From: Sinorhizobium numidicum
GTDB lineage: Bacteria; Pseudomonadota; Alphaproteobacteria; Rhizobiales; Rhizobiaceae
Direction: 5' to 3'
DNA length: 64,000 nt
NCBI RefSeq assembly: GCF_029892045.1
Contig: NZ_CP120367.1
Span: 2,108,001-2,172,000 of the forward strand
Part shown: positions 54,871 through 63,933 of the stretch, piece after piece
Layout of the letters: every line of letters starts with the position of its first letter
How positions within the stretch are numbered: the stretch's first letter is position 1
Notes under the pieces: model-generated
Told to the model about the DNA's origin: nothing
Seen by the model: the letters and a program-made list of their open reading frames with translations, nothing else
The model's database searches: none
Program-made: the position numbers and the translations under genes

Positions 54871-57317
54871 GACAACAGCGGCAAATCCCTGGCGAATTCG
54901 CCCATATCGGACCAGGGATCGCCGGACGTGGCCAGGAGGCCTGGCAGCGAAGAATAGTTCAAATCCTCCGGAGCGTCGATAGTTTCGAGATCGGCCCAGC
55001 TCACAGGGGTGGAGGCCGGTAGATTGGTGCGCGCACGAAGCGAATAGGGTGCCGCCGACGTGTGTCCGCGGGCGTTGCGGTGGAAATCGATGAAAATCCG
55101 GCCTATGCGGTTCTCCTTGCCCATCGTCGTCGTGAAGCTGTCAGGGGCGCTCGCCGCCAGGCGGGTGGCAATATCGCTTGTCGCCCGATGCAGCTTCTTC
55201 CAGTCGAGCTTCGGCTTGATCGGCACGACGACATGAATGCCCTTGCCGCCCGACGTCTTGACGAAGGGAACGAGGCCCAGCGCTTCGAGCTCGGCCCTGA
55301 TGTGAACCGCTGCCTCGACCACCTCCCGCCAGCCGACCCGCTCGCCGGGATCGAGATCGAAGACGATGCGATCGGGTTTTTCAAGCTGCTTTCGCGTCGT
55401 CCCCCAGGTATGAAATTCGACAACTCCGAACTGTGCCAGTGCCAGATATCCCTTTGCGCCTTCTACGGAGAGATAGGACTTCGTCTCTCCTTCTGAGTTG
55501 GTAGATTGGAAGGTTTCCACCGAAGAGGGCATGCCAGTAAAGGGGTGACGCTGGAAGAAGCAATCCTGAGGCCTTCCCGTCGGGCAACGCACCAGCGAGA
55601 CCGGGCGGCCGAGAATATGCGGCAGCATGAAGTCGCCGACGAGGGCATAGTAGACTGCGATGTCGAGCTTGGTCGGTCCGGACTTGCCGAATAGCCGGCG
55701 CGTCGGATTGGTGATCGAGATTCCGGCAAGGTCCGCGTCCGAGATCAATCGCTTCCGCTGGCTTGAGACCGGCGTGGAGAGTTCGACATCGCGAAGCCCC
55801 TTGAATACGGCGTGGCGCAACATATTGTCGGCGGTGCGGTTGGCGTAGTGAATATGCGCCGTCAGCACCGGCCGGACCCAGATGATCTCCTTCGGAGCAC
55901 CTTCGAGCTTGGCTGCCCCGGCGCGCAGAGGCTCCAGCCGGGCGAGCAATTCCTTGAGCATTGCGGCATCGAAGCCCGTTCCGACTTTGCCGCGATAATG
56001 CAGTTCGCCGTCAACCCATTCGCCGAGCGCAAGTGCCGCAAGTCCTCCCGCTGCCTCGGACGTGGTATAACCGGCGATCACGAAATCACCCGGCAGCAAC
56101 GCCTTGGTCTTGGTCCAGGTCTTCGAACGGCCGCTGCGGTACGGGGCCGAAGCGCGCTTCGAGACGATCCCCTCAAGCCCCATTTCCGAAGCGCGTTCGT
56201 AGAGTCCGCGTCCGTCGCCAGGGACATGATCACTGAACTGGATGGCGGAGCGCGCGGATGTGTATCCTGCCAGCAGTTGCGCGAGCAGCGACTTACGCTT
56301 TTCGAGCGGGACGTCCATAAGGCTCCAGCCGTCGAGATGCAGGAGATCGAAGGCATAGAACACCAGCTTGTTGCCAGCACCCTCGGCAAGCGCGTCCTGC
56401 AGCAGGGAAAACCGGCTGATTCCCCTGTCGTCTGGAACGACGATCTCGCCATCGATGATGGCATCGCGGCTCGTCAGCCGCCGGAAGGCCGCAGGCAGGT
56501 CGCCGTAACGCTTCGTCCAGTCCAAGCCGCCGCGGGTGATGAGGCGCACCTCATCGCCAGATATATGCGCCATGGTGCGGTAGCCGTCGAACTTGATTTC
56601 GTGCAGCCAGACCTCGCCTGTTGCGGTGCCGCCGGGCGGAATATCCGTCTGGGATGCGAGCTGCGGCTCGATGCGGGCCGGCGCCGGCGCTCTCACGGCG
56701 CCCGGCAGCGCACCGGGATTGAGCTTGACCGGCTTGGCAGGCGGTTTCGGCTTTTCGACAAGCTCCTCGATCCGTCGACCGGATTTGACACTTTCCGGAC
56801 GCTCGGCGAGGATGTCGATGGTCGCGTCGGCGGCAAGATCGCGTTCCTTGAACAGCAGCCAGTTGCGCTGATCCTCCTCGCCGGGCCTGGCCTTCAGCCG
56901 TGCCAGCATCCAACCGCCGTTGAGCTTCTCGCCGGCCAGGCGAAACTTGAAGGCGCCTTTCCTGAGGCTCTCTTCGACATCGTCCATCGGCGCCCAGACG
57001 CCGGTGTCCCAGACGATCATCGGCCCGCCGCCATATTCGCCCTCGGGAATGACGCCTTCGAAGTCGATATATTCGAGCGGATGGTCCTCGGTCTGCACCG
57101 CCAGTCGTTTGTCAGCGGGGTTGAGAGACGGCCCTCTTGGCACGGCCCAGCTTTTCAAGACGCCGCCGACCTGCAATCTCAGATCATAATGGTCCGCCGT
57201 CGCATGATGCTTGTGCACGACAAAGCGATTGCCGTCACCGGCAAGGTTTCCGGCCGGCTCGGGCGTCTTCGAAAAGTCGCGTTTCTTGCGATAGTCCTGC
57301 AGCTTCGATGTCGCCAT
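54858..57317 (-). CDS. ligD: ATP-dependent DNA ligase LigD (phosphoesterase-ligase-polymerase)
   Basis: An 819-residue three-domain enzyme in the order phosphoesterase (residues about 25-170; FVVHKHHATADHYDLRLQVGG), ATP-dependent ligase (about 215-520; nucleotidyl Lys in LHEIKFDGYR near residue 240) and AEP-type polymerase (about 545-815; FDLDPGERVGW and FVKTSGGKGIHVVVPI). It repairs ends held by Ku. ATG 57317 was chosen because the typical LigD start MATSKLQDYRKKRDFSKT begins there; the frame upstream to 57614 only overlaps the cupin gene. The stop lies in a palindromic repeat. Confidence 0.95.
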   Translation of the reverse strand: MATSKLQDYRKKRDFSKTPEPAGNLAGDGNRFVVHKHHATADHYDLRLQVGGVLKSWAVPRGPSLNPADKRLAVQTEDHPLEYIDFEGVIPEGEYGGGPMIVWDTGVWAPMDDVEESLRKGAFKFRLAGEKLNGGWMLARLKARPGEEDQRNWLLFKERDLAADATIDILAERPESVKSGRRIEELVEKPKPPAKPVKLNPGALPGAVRAPAPARIEPQLASQTDIPPGGTATGEVWLHEIKFDGYRTMAHISGDEVRLITRGGLDWTKRYGDLPAAFRRLTSRDAIIDGEIVVPDDRGISRFSLLQDALAEGAGNKLVFYAFDLLHLDGWSLMDVPLEKRKSLLAQLLAGYTSARSAIQFSDHVPGDGRGLYERASEMGLEGIVSKRASAPYRSGRSKTWTKTKALLPGDFVIAGYTTSEAAGGLAALALGEWVDGELHYRGKVGTGFDAAMLKELLARLEPLRAGAAKLEGAPKEIIWVRPVLTAHIHYANRTADNMLRHAVFKGLRDVELSTPVSSQRKRLISDADLAGISITNPTRRLFGKSGPTKLDIAVYYALVGDFMLPHILGRPVSLVRCPTGRPQDCFFQRHPFTGMPSSVETFQSTNSEGETKSYLSVEGAKGYLALAQFGVVEFHTWGTTRKQLEKPDRIVFDLDPGERVGWREVVEAAVHIRAELEALGLVPFVKTSGGKGIHVVVPIKPKLDWKKLHRATSDIATRLAASAPDSFTTTMGKENRIGRIFIDFHRNARGHTSAAPYSLRARTNLPASTPVSWADLETIDAPEDLNYSSLPGLLATSGDPWSDMGEFARDLPLLSRAG

Positions 57318-57414
57318 GCATTCAAAGCTATGGCCTATCCACGCAACCCGCAATACGGCGTTGTGCAAGCCGGGCTGATACTGCCCGGCTGGAAAGGATA
57401 TCGCGCGAGCCGCC

Positions 57415-58251
57415 TCACGCGAACCGGCCCGATCCGCCGAGGGCCATGTGGCGGTTGACGTCCTTGTAGAGAAGATAGCGGAACTTGCCCGGACCGCCGG
57501 CATAGCAGGCCTGCGGACAGAAGGCGCGCAGCCACATATAGTCGCCGGCTTCGACCTCAACCCAATCCGCGTTGAGGCGATACACCGCCTTACCTTCGAG
57601 GACGTAAAGGCCATGCTCCATCACGTGGGTTTCCATGAAAGGAATAACGGCGCCCGGTTCGAATGTGACGATCGTTACATGCATGTCGTGGCGCATATCG
57701 AGAGGGTCGACGAAACGGGTCGTCAGCCACCGCCCATCCGTTTCCGGCATTGGCGTAGGCGCTATCTCTCGTTCGTTCGTGATGATCGGCTCGGGGACGG
57801 GAATCCCGTCGACCTTCTCATAGGCCTTGCGGAACCAGTGAAACCGCGTCGGCATCGATGCATCGTTGCGGAGGCTCCATTCGGCGCCGGGCGGAATGAA
57901 GGCGTATCCTCCGGGCTGCATCAGATGCGATTTCCCGCCGATCGTCAGGTGAAACTCGCCGTCGACCACGAACAGCACGGCCTCGGCGCCCGGATCGGTC
58001 TCTGGCCGCTCGCTTCCTCCTGAAGGTCCCACCTCCATGATGTACTGCGAGAATGTTTCGGCGAAGCCCGACAGCGGCCGCGACAGGACCCAGAGCCGCG
58101 TGTTCGTCCAATGCGGCAGGTAACTCGTGACGATATCGCGCATCACGCCTTTGGGAAGGATCGCATAGGCCTCGGTGAAGATCGCCCGGTCCGTCAAGAG
58201 GTTCGATTGTGGCGGATGGCCGCCTTTCGGAAAATAGTAGTTGCTCTGCAT
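57415..58251 (-). CDS. allE: (S)-ureidoglycine aminohydrolase (bicupin)
   Basis: A 278-residue protein with two cupin barrels. It starts MQSNYYFPKGGHPPQSNLLTDRAIFTEAYAILPKGVMRDIVTSYLP, has GGYAFIPPGAEWS in the first barrel and PFMETHVMEHGLYVLEGKAVYRL with the Mn-binding Glu/His set in the second. It converts (S)-ureidoglycine to (S)-ureidoglycolate with release of ammonia in purine (allantoate) breakdown. It is 97 bases upstream of ligD but unrelated in function. It ends near the DctA gene on the same strand (46 bases from its stop). Confidence 0.9.
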   Translation of the reverse strand: MQSNYYFPKGGHPPQSNLLTDRAIFTEAYAILPKGVMRDIVTSYLPHWTNTRLWVLSRPLSGFAETFSQYIMEVGPSGGSERPETDPGAEAVLFVVDGEFHLTIGGKSHLMQPGGYAFIPPGAEWSLRNDASMPTRFHWFRKAYEKVDGIPVPEPIITNEREIAPTPMPETDGRWLTTRFVDPLDMRHDMHVTIVTFEPGAVIPFMETHVMEHGLYVLEGKAVYRLNADWVEVEAGDYMWLRAFCPQACYAGGPGKFRYLLYKDVNRHMALGGSGRFA

Positions 58252-58297
58252 CTCTCGTTACCTAGTGAAGTGTCTGTTCGAAGCCGGTTTTCCGTTC

Positions 58298-59650
58298 TTA
58301 CGGCGTGCTGATGGGATGCGCGACGGCGGAAGCCGGCACGGCGACATCGCCGATGTCCGTTGCAGGTGCGTGGAACACCGGCGAGGGCTCGCCGCGTGCG
58401 TCGCCGTTAAGCACACGGTGCGCCTGCTCTCGATCGATATCGTCCTCCCACACTGCGATGACCACTGCGGCCACACAATTGCCTATCAGGTTCCCGAGTG
58501 CGCGGGCAATGCCGATGAACCAGTCGACCGACAGCACCAGCACAAGTCCGATTGCCGGAATGACCGGAATGGCCGAGAGCGTTGCCGCAAGCACGACGAT
58601 CGCCGAACCCGGAATACCATGCGCGCCTTTCGAGGTGAGCAATGCCACACCGAGGATCAACAACAGGTCGCCCGATGCGAGCGGCGTATTGGTTGCCTGG
58701 GCAATAAATACGGCAGCGAGGGTCAGGTAGATGGAGAAGGCGTCGAGATTGAACGAATAGCCGGTGGGGATGACGAGGCCGACCGTCGAATCCTTGATGC
58801 CGAGGCGTTCGAGCTTGCGCATGACTTGCGGAAGGACGCTGTCCGAGGAGGCCGTCGCGAGCACGATCATCAATTCTTCGCGCAAGTAGCCAAGAAACTT
58901 GAAGATGCTGAACCCGGCGATCCTCATGATAAGGCCAAGGACGCCGAACACGAAAACGATGATCGTCGCGTAGAGCAGAACGACCAGATAGCCGAGCTGC
59001 TGCAGCGAGCCGATGCCGTATTTTCCGACGGTGTAGGCAATCGCGCCGAAGACGCCGATCGGTGCCAGCCGGACGATGAAGCCGATCACCTTGAACAGCA
59101 CCTGCGTCGTCTCATCGATCACACCGGCGACCTGCCTGCCGCGCTCACCGATGAGGGCAAGGCCCGATCCGAACAGGACCGCGAACAGCAGCACTTGCAA
59201 AACATCGCCCTTGGCGAAAGCATCTACGATCGTCGTCGGAATGATGCGCATCAGGAAGTCGACCGTGCTCGTAACCTGGGGAACCTTTTCCGTGTAGGAA
59301 CTCAACGCGTTTGCATCGAGCGTCGCCGGATCGACGTTCATCCCGTGTCCGGGGCCGAACATGTAGGCGGCAACGAGCCCGAGCAGGAGCGCCAGGGTCG
59401 TTACGGCCTCGAAGTAGATGAGCGATTTCAGGCCGACCCGCCCGACCTTTTTCAAGTCTCCGGCGCCGACTATGCCGTGGACGACCACGCCGAAGACGAG
59501 AGGCGCAATCACCATTTTGATCAATTTGATGAAGCCGTCGCCGAGCGGTTTCAACTGTGCTGCAAACTGGGGCCAGAAAACTCCGACGAGGATACCGAGG
59601 ACGAGCGCGATGATGACTTGTCCGAACAAGGATCTGCTAAACTTCGACAT
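58298..59650 (-). CDS. dctA: C4-dicarboxylate:cation symporter (DctA family)
   Basis: A 450-residue carrier of the DAACS family with eight transmembrane helices and two hairpins. Motifs: LIKMVIAPLVFGVVVHGIVG near residue 45, the substrate-binding hairpin tips LATASSDSVLPQVMRKLE and STVGLVIPTGYSFNLDAFSIYLTLA with the substrate-binding Asn. The C-terminal 40 residues are variable. It takes up succinate, malate, fumarate or a related compound. RBS GGGAGGAAG precedes the ATG. It is divergent from the LysR regulator, which probably controls it. It may be a second DctA paralogue. Confidence 0.9.
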   Translation of the reverse strand: MSKFSRSLFGQVIIALVLGILVGVFWPQFAAQLKPLGDGFIKLIKMVIAPLVFGVVVHGIVGAGDLKKVGRVGLKSLIYFEAVTTLALLLGLVAAYMFGPGHGMNVDPATLDANALSSYTEKVPQVTSTVDFLMRIIPTTIVDAFAKGDVLQVLLFAVLFGSGLALIGERGRQVAGVIDETTQVLFKVIGFIVRLAPIGVFGAIAYTVGKYGIGSLQQLGYLVVLLYATIIVFVFGVLGLIMRIAGFSIFKFLGYLREELMIVLATASSDSVLPQVMRKLERLGIKDSTVGLVIPTGYSFNLDAFSIYLTLAAVFIAQATNTPLASGDLLLILGVALLTSKGAHGIPGSAIVVLAATLSAIPVIPAIGLVLVLSVDWFIGIARALGNLIGNCVAAVVIAVWEDDIDREQAHRVLNGDARGEPSPVFHAPATDIGDVAVPASAVAHPISTP

Positions 59651-59896
59651 GTGCTTCCTCCCAGAAACGCTGTTAGCCCCCGGCGCCGCGACTTAGCAAC
59701 GGCTAGCGCTGAAGCTCGTGTGCGGCTTGCGCCGCCTCCCGCTCATGGATTGGGCCGTCCAACCCGGTGCACCTCCTCGTGCGCCGCCTGGCCCAGCCAT
59801 ACGCGATGGGAACAAAAGGCGCGCCATATGTCCAATATATTGTTTGACTTGATCAAGACGTATGTCATATCGATCCTTGTTCCTGGAGAGGTCGCA

Positions 59897-60772
59897 ATGG
59901 AGCTACGGCATCTGCGATATTTTATCGCTGTCGCTGAGGCGGCGAGTTTTACGGCTGCGGCAAGAAGCTTGAACATTTCGCAACCGCCTTTGAGCCAGCA
60001 GATCAAGGATCTGGAGGAAGAGGTTGGCACGCGTCTGTTTGAGCGCTCGAGCCGGCATGTCGAGCTCACCGAGGCCGGCGCCAATTTTCTCGACCAGGCC
60101 CGGATGATCCTCGGGCAGGTGGATCACGCCACCAATCAGGCCCGCGCCATCGGGTCCGGCCAGGTCGGCATGCTCAACATCGGGACGACCGGATCGGTTC
60201 TCCTCGGGCAATTGTCGACGCTGATCGCGCGGTTCAGAGATCGTTGGCCGGCGGTTTTCGTCCGCATCCACGAAATGGACCCGCAGGCACAGGAGATGGC
60301 GCTGCTCACGCACCGCACCGACCTAAGCTTCGTGCGCAAGCCCCGCCACAATGCCGAGCTTGTCGGCAGGATTGCCTGGCATGAAAAAGTCGGCGTCGCT
60401 TTGCCCGAGCATCATCCAATGGCACGCTTGGAAACAGTTGAGCTCGGTGCTCTGCGACAAGAAAGCTTCGTCTTTCTCAGATTGGCCGACTCCCGGTTTG
60501 CGCGCTATCTGCACGATTGCTGCGTTGGGGCAGGCTTCGTCCCGAACATCACTAACGAGGTGGTGGAGTCCTATTCCCTGACCAGCCTGGTGGCGGCGGG
60601 TCTCGGCGTGGCGCTCGTTCCGGAATGCATCCGGAACCTCTCGCGTCCGGGCGTCATCTATCGCCCGCTCGCCGACCCTGCCCCGGAGGCCGATGTCTAC
60701 GTCATCCATCGGCCGAACCCCGGCCCCGTTGTCGCGAGCTTTCTCGAGGCCACGCAAAGCGCGTTCAAATGA
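59897..60772 (+). CDS. LysR-family transcriptional regulator
   Basis: A 291-residue regulator. The N-terminal winged helix-turn-helix is MELRHLRYFIAVAEAASFTAAARSLNISQPPLSQQIKDLEEEVGTRLFERSSR (residues 1-54), followed by a two-lobed ligand-binding domain. ATG 59897 follows GGAGAGG; the frame is open upstream to 58241 but that part is antisense to dctA. TTGACT near 59842 and the palindrome TTGATCAA lie in the 246-base gap with dctA and may be promoter and binding site. It is likely a regulator of the divergent carrier. Confidence 0.88.
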   Translation: MELRHLRYFIAVAEAASFTAAARSLNISQPPLSQQIKDLEEEVGTRLFERSSRHVELTEAGANFLDQARMILGQVDHATNQARAIGSGQVGMLNIGTTGSVLLGQLSTLIARFRDRWPAVFVRIHEMDPQAQEMALLTHRTDLSFVRKPRHNAELVGRIAWHEKVGVALPEHHPMARLETVELGALRQESFVFLRLADSRFARYLHDCCVGAGFVPNITNEVVESYSLTSLVAAGLGVALVPECIRNLSRPGVIYRPLADPAPEADVYVIHRPNPGPVVASFLEATQSAFK

Positions 60773-61002
60773 TTGCCGCGCGTGACGCCCCGTAGCCTGC
60801 TTGAAAGCAGAAACTCCTGGTTCTCCAATGTATTTATTAAATCATAACTAATACAATTCTTGAAATAAATCACAGATAATATCTAAATTATTCATGGGTT
60901 GCCCCTCACATCTGGTATGTGTACGTTCACAATAACGATAAAGTCTTAGTGGAAATATAGAAAGACTATTGGTGTCCCAAGCCGACTGCGGAGGATGGCA
61001 AC

Positions 61003-63057
61003 ATGGCGACGATCGTAGGTTGGTATGGTAATGATACGTTGCGAGGCTCCGAGGAAACCGACTACATCTGGGGCCTTCCCGGTGGCGACAACATCGACGC
61101 GGGTGGCGGCGACGATTTCGTGGACGGCGGCGCCGAAAGCGACATCCTCACGAGTTCGAGCGGCTACGACCGTCTCGATGGGGGCGCAGGTGACGACCAG
61201 ATCTTTCTTATCGGCACCGGCGGTGCCATCACCGGAGGTGTCGGCTACGATGGGCTGATCATCGATCTCTCCATGACGTCCGGTCGGCTGGTGTTCAACG
61301 GGGAAAGCGGTCACGGCATCATCGGATATCAGAGCGCGAACGAGCGGCACATCTTCTTCCACGATATAGAATGGCTGAGGCTCGTGGCGGGAAGCGGCGA
61401 TGACCGCATCACGGGAACCGCGGCGAGCGACAGGATCTCGACCGGAGCCGGCGATGACGTAGTCGAAGCGGGAGCCGGGCAGGATATCATCACGAATACG
61501 GGCGGCCACGACCGTCTCGACGGCGGCGAGGGAAACGACCGTTTCGTCCTCGTCGGTACGGGCAGCACCGTTCTCGGCGGCAGCGGAGACGATACGCTGG
61601 TCATCGATCTCTCCGCGGCTTCGGATCAGGTGGTGTTCAACGGCGAGAACGGTCACGGCATCCTCGGATACCAGACGCCCGACGAGCGGCATCTTTTCTT
61701 CCGGCACTACGATATCGAGCGGGTCGTATTGACGACGGGAAGCGGAAACGACCGTATCCAGGGAAGCATCCTTGCCGACGTCATCCGGACGGAAGTCGGC
61801 AACGACGTCGTCGATGCCGCGGCGGGGGACGACATGATCGTCGACGGGCGCGGCGCCAACCGCCTTTTCGGCGGCGCCGGCAACGACAGCATCACGACGA
61901 CGCTCTATTCCGCCGAGATCGACGGCGGGCTTGGCCAGGATTGGTTGCGGATCGAGGAAAGGGTGCGCACGAGCGACGCCACCATCGATTTTTCTGCCGG
62001 AACCGCATCCACAGGCACGGTCTTCCGCGGCATCGAGCAGGCGAGCGTCGCGCTCGGCGGCGGCAACGACACGGTGATCGCCGGCAATCTCACCTATGCT
62101 GTGGTGTACGCCGGCGCTGGCGACGACCGCCTCGTAGGCGGAGCCGGCCGCGACTCCCTCCATGGAGAAGGCGGTAACGACCGCATCGATGGCGGCGGAG
62201 GAAACGACACGATAACGACCGGCGTCGGCAACGACGTGGCCTTTGGCGGTGACGGCATGGACACGCTCGCCAACAATGGCGGCAGGGACGTCCTCGAGGG
62301 CGGCGCTGGCGACGACTGGTTCAGGGATGCCACTCCCGGCGGTGGCAGTCTGGGCGAAGGATCGCTTATGCTTGGTGGCGCCGGCAACGACACGTTTAAC
62401 GCCTACTTCAGGGGAGAAGTCGATGGCGGCGAAGGGCGCGACCTGCTCCAGTTGAGCCTTGGCGCGCTTCCGGATGCGACCGATTTCGACGCGATGCGCG
62501 GAGCGACCGGGACCGGATTGACCTTTGCCGACATCGAGGACTTCAGAGTCACGACCGGGATTCAGAACGATGTGTTGCGGGGTGCCGACGGCGACGATGC
62601 CTTCTATGCGCTCAGCGGCAACGATCTTCTCGAAGGTCGTGGCGGAAACGATGAGCTACGGGGCTATTCGGACGATGACCGGCTGTTCGGCGGCGATGGC
62701 GAGGATTTTCTCGACGGCGGCCCGCAGGATGACCTGTTGAGCGGCGGCAATGGTGTCGACATCTTGGTCGGCGGCAGCGGCAAGGACACGTTTCTCTGGT
62801 CCACTGAAAGCCCCGATCAACAGGGCATCGACCGCATCCTCGACTTCGACACCGGGAGCGGCGACGTGATCGCGTTCTCTTCCGCCGCTGAGAACAATAC
62901 CGGCATTCACGATTACGCCGGTTTTCTTGCAGCCTCGACCGAAACGGCGGCCGGCGTTTACGTCGCCTTCAACGGCTCCGACACGTACGGCCTACTGATA
63001 GAAGGTGTTTCGCTTGCGGCTGTCTCGGCCAACGACGTGGTCTTCGACATTGCCTGA
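61003..63057 (+). CDS. RTX-type calcium-binding repeat protein
   Basis: A 684-residue acidic protein made of glycine-rich nonapeptide repeats GGxGxDxUx in several blocks (LDGGAGDDQIFL, LEGGAGDDWF, LFGGDGEDFLDGGPQDDLLSGGNGVDILVGG). Interposed blocks around residues 90-125 and 200-240 repeat each other (VFNGESGHGIIGYQ, VFNGENGHGILGYQ). The C-terminus (VSLAAVSANDVVFDIA) fits a type I secretion signal. It has no enzymatic domain that I recognise. GGAGGATGG precedes the ATG. No ABC/MFP secretion genes lie nearby, so it must use a transporter elsewhere. An A/T-rich 230-base gap precedes it. Confidence 0.88.
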   Translation: MATIVGWYGNDTLRGSEETDYIWGLPGGDNIDAGGGDDFVDGGAESDILTSSSGYDRLDGGAGDDQIFLIGTGGAITGGVGYDGLIIDLSMTSGRLVFNGESGHGIIGYQSANERHIFFHDIEWLRLVAGSGDDRITGTAASDRISTGAGDDVVEAGAGQDIITNTGGHDRLDGGEGNDRFVLVGTGSTVLGGSGDDTLVIDLSAASDQVVFNGENGHGILGYQTPDERHLFFRHYDIERVVLTTGSGNDRIQGSILADVIRTEVGNDVVDAAAGDDMIVDGRGANRLFGGAGNDSITTTLYSAEIDGGLGQDWLRIEERVRTSDATIDFSAGTASTGTVFRGIEQASVALGGGNDTVIAGNLTYAVVYAGAGDDRLVGGAGRDSLHGEGGNDRIDGGGGNDTITTGVGNDVAFGGDGMDTLANNGGRDVLEGGAGDDWFRDATPGGGSLGEGSLMLGGAGNDTFNAYFRGEVDGGEGRDLLQLSLGALPDATDFDAMRGATGTGLTFADIEDFRVTTGIQNDVLRGADGDDAFYALSGNDLLEGRGGNDELRGYSDDDRLFGGDGEDFLDGGPQDDLLSGGNGVDILVGGSGKDTFLWSTESPDQQGIDRILDFDTGSGDVIAFSSAAENNTGIHDYAGFLAASTETAAGVYVAFNGSDTYGLLIEGVSLAAVSANDVVFDIA

Positions 63058-63114
63058 ATCCGGCGGGCGCTATCTGCTGAGCGGCTTTGCGCGGACCGGA
63101 TCGCCGGGCCTCGC

Positions 63115-63933
63115 CTAGTTCTCCCCCGGCCTGTGGCCGCCGATCGCGCGTGTCAGCTCGTCCGCGGTTCGGCGGACGAGAGGGCCGAGTGTTTTCAACC
63201 TCTCGTCGTCGATGCGGACCGTCGGGCCGGAGATCGAGATGCCGCCGATCGCCTCGCCATATTCGTTGAACAACGGAGCGGCAACGCAGCGCATGCCGAG
63301 CGTGTGCTCCTCGTCGTCGATTGACCAGCCGCGATAGCGCGTCTCCTGGATATTCTTGATCAGCGCCGGCAGCATATCGAGCGTGCGGCCGGTGAAGCGC
63401 GTCAACGTCTTGCCGCCGAGCATCTTGGCGATCTCCGTATCCGACCAGGTCGAAAGGATCGCCTTGCCGATGCCGGAGGCGTGGATCGGGCCGCGGCGTC
63501 CCGGACGGAAGAATGCCCGCATCGGCGCATGGCTTTCGACCTGCGAGATGAACACGACGTCGCCATCATCCTCGATGCCGATATTGGCGGTCTCGCCGCT
63601 TTCATCCATCAGCCGCTTCAGGAAGGGCCGGCTGATCGTGCCGAGCTTGCGAAAGCGCAGGAAGGCATTGCCGATCTCGAATGCTTTGACCCCGATGGTC
63701 CATTCGCCCGTGTCGGGATCATGCGCGACCATGCCGTGGCTGGAAAGCGAGTTCAAAAGACGGTGGATGGTCGAAGGCGCAAGCCCGGTCTGATCCGCCA
63801 GGTCCGTCAATGTCGACCCGTCTCGCTCCGCCACCAGGCTGAAGAGCGACAGGCTGCGGTCGAGCACCTGGACGGACGAAGGCGTCGAATTGGTTCCCGC
63901 CTTGCGGCCTCTCTTGCCCTTTGTCTGCTCCAC
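63115..63933 (-). CDS. IclR-family transcriptional regulator (BhcR-like)
   Basis: A 272-residue regulator. The winged HTH (residues about 20-85; VQVLDRSLSLFSLVAERDGSTLTDLADQTGLAPSTIHRLL) is followed by the IclR effector domain (GETANIGIEDDGDVVFISQ, HASGIGKAIL, SIDDEEHTLGMRCVAAPLF, GGISISGPTVR). The start is GTG at 63933. Wording and length resemble BhcR, the glyoxylate-responsive regulator of the beta-hydroxyaspartate cycle; this is recall only and the target genes are probably left outside the window, upstream of the regulator. About 67 bases of upstream DNA remain to the window end. Confidence 0.85.
   Translation of the reverse strand: MEQTKGKRGRKAGTNSTPSSVQVLDRSLSLFSLVAERDGSTLTDLADQTGLAPSTIHRLLNSLSSHGMVAHDPDTGEWTIGVKAFEIGNAFLRFRKLGTISRPFLKRLMDESGETANIGIEDDGDVVFISQVESHAPMRAFFRPGRRGPIHASGIGKAILSTWSDTEIAKMLGGKTLTRFTGRTLDMLPALIKNIQETRYRGWSIDDEEHTLGMRCVAAPLFNEYGEAIGGISISGPTVRIDDERLKTLGPLVRRTADELTRAIGGHRPGEN

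Noticed and set aside
55812-57458. 548-codon plus-strand frame over ligD
   Set aside because: It runs antisense to ligD, which shows all of its known domains; the plus-strand product has no recognisable feature.
58241-59896. Long plus-strand extension upstream of the LysR regulator
   Set aside because: The extension is antisense to dctA and its composition is not protein-like. The LysR domain and a ribosome binding site start at 59897.
59650-59896. Sigma-54 type promoter in front of dctA
   Set aside because: TGGCGCG followed by TTGTT is present, but the -12 element lacks the GC of the consensus; the match is too weak to list.
60946-62163. 405-codon open frame on the minus strand
   Set aside because: It is antisense to the RTX gene; the repeated GGxGxD coding pattern keeps the opposite frame open. 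The plus-strand protein is clearly the real one.
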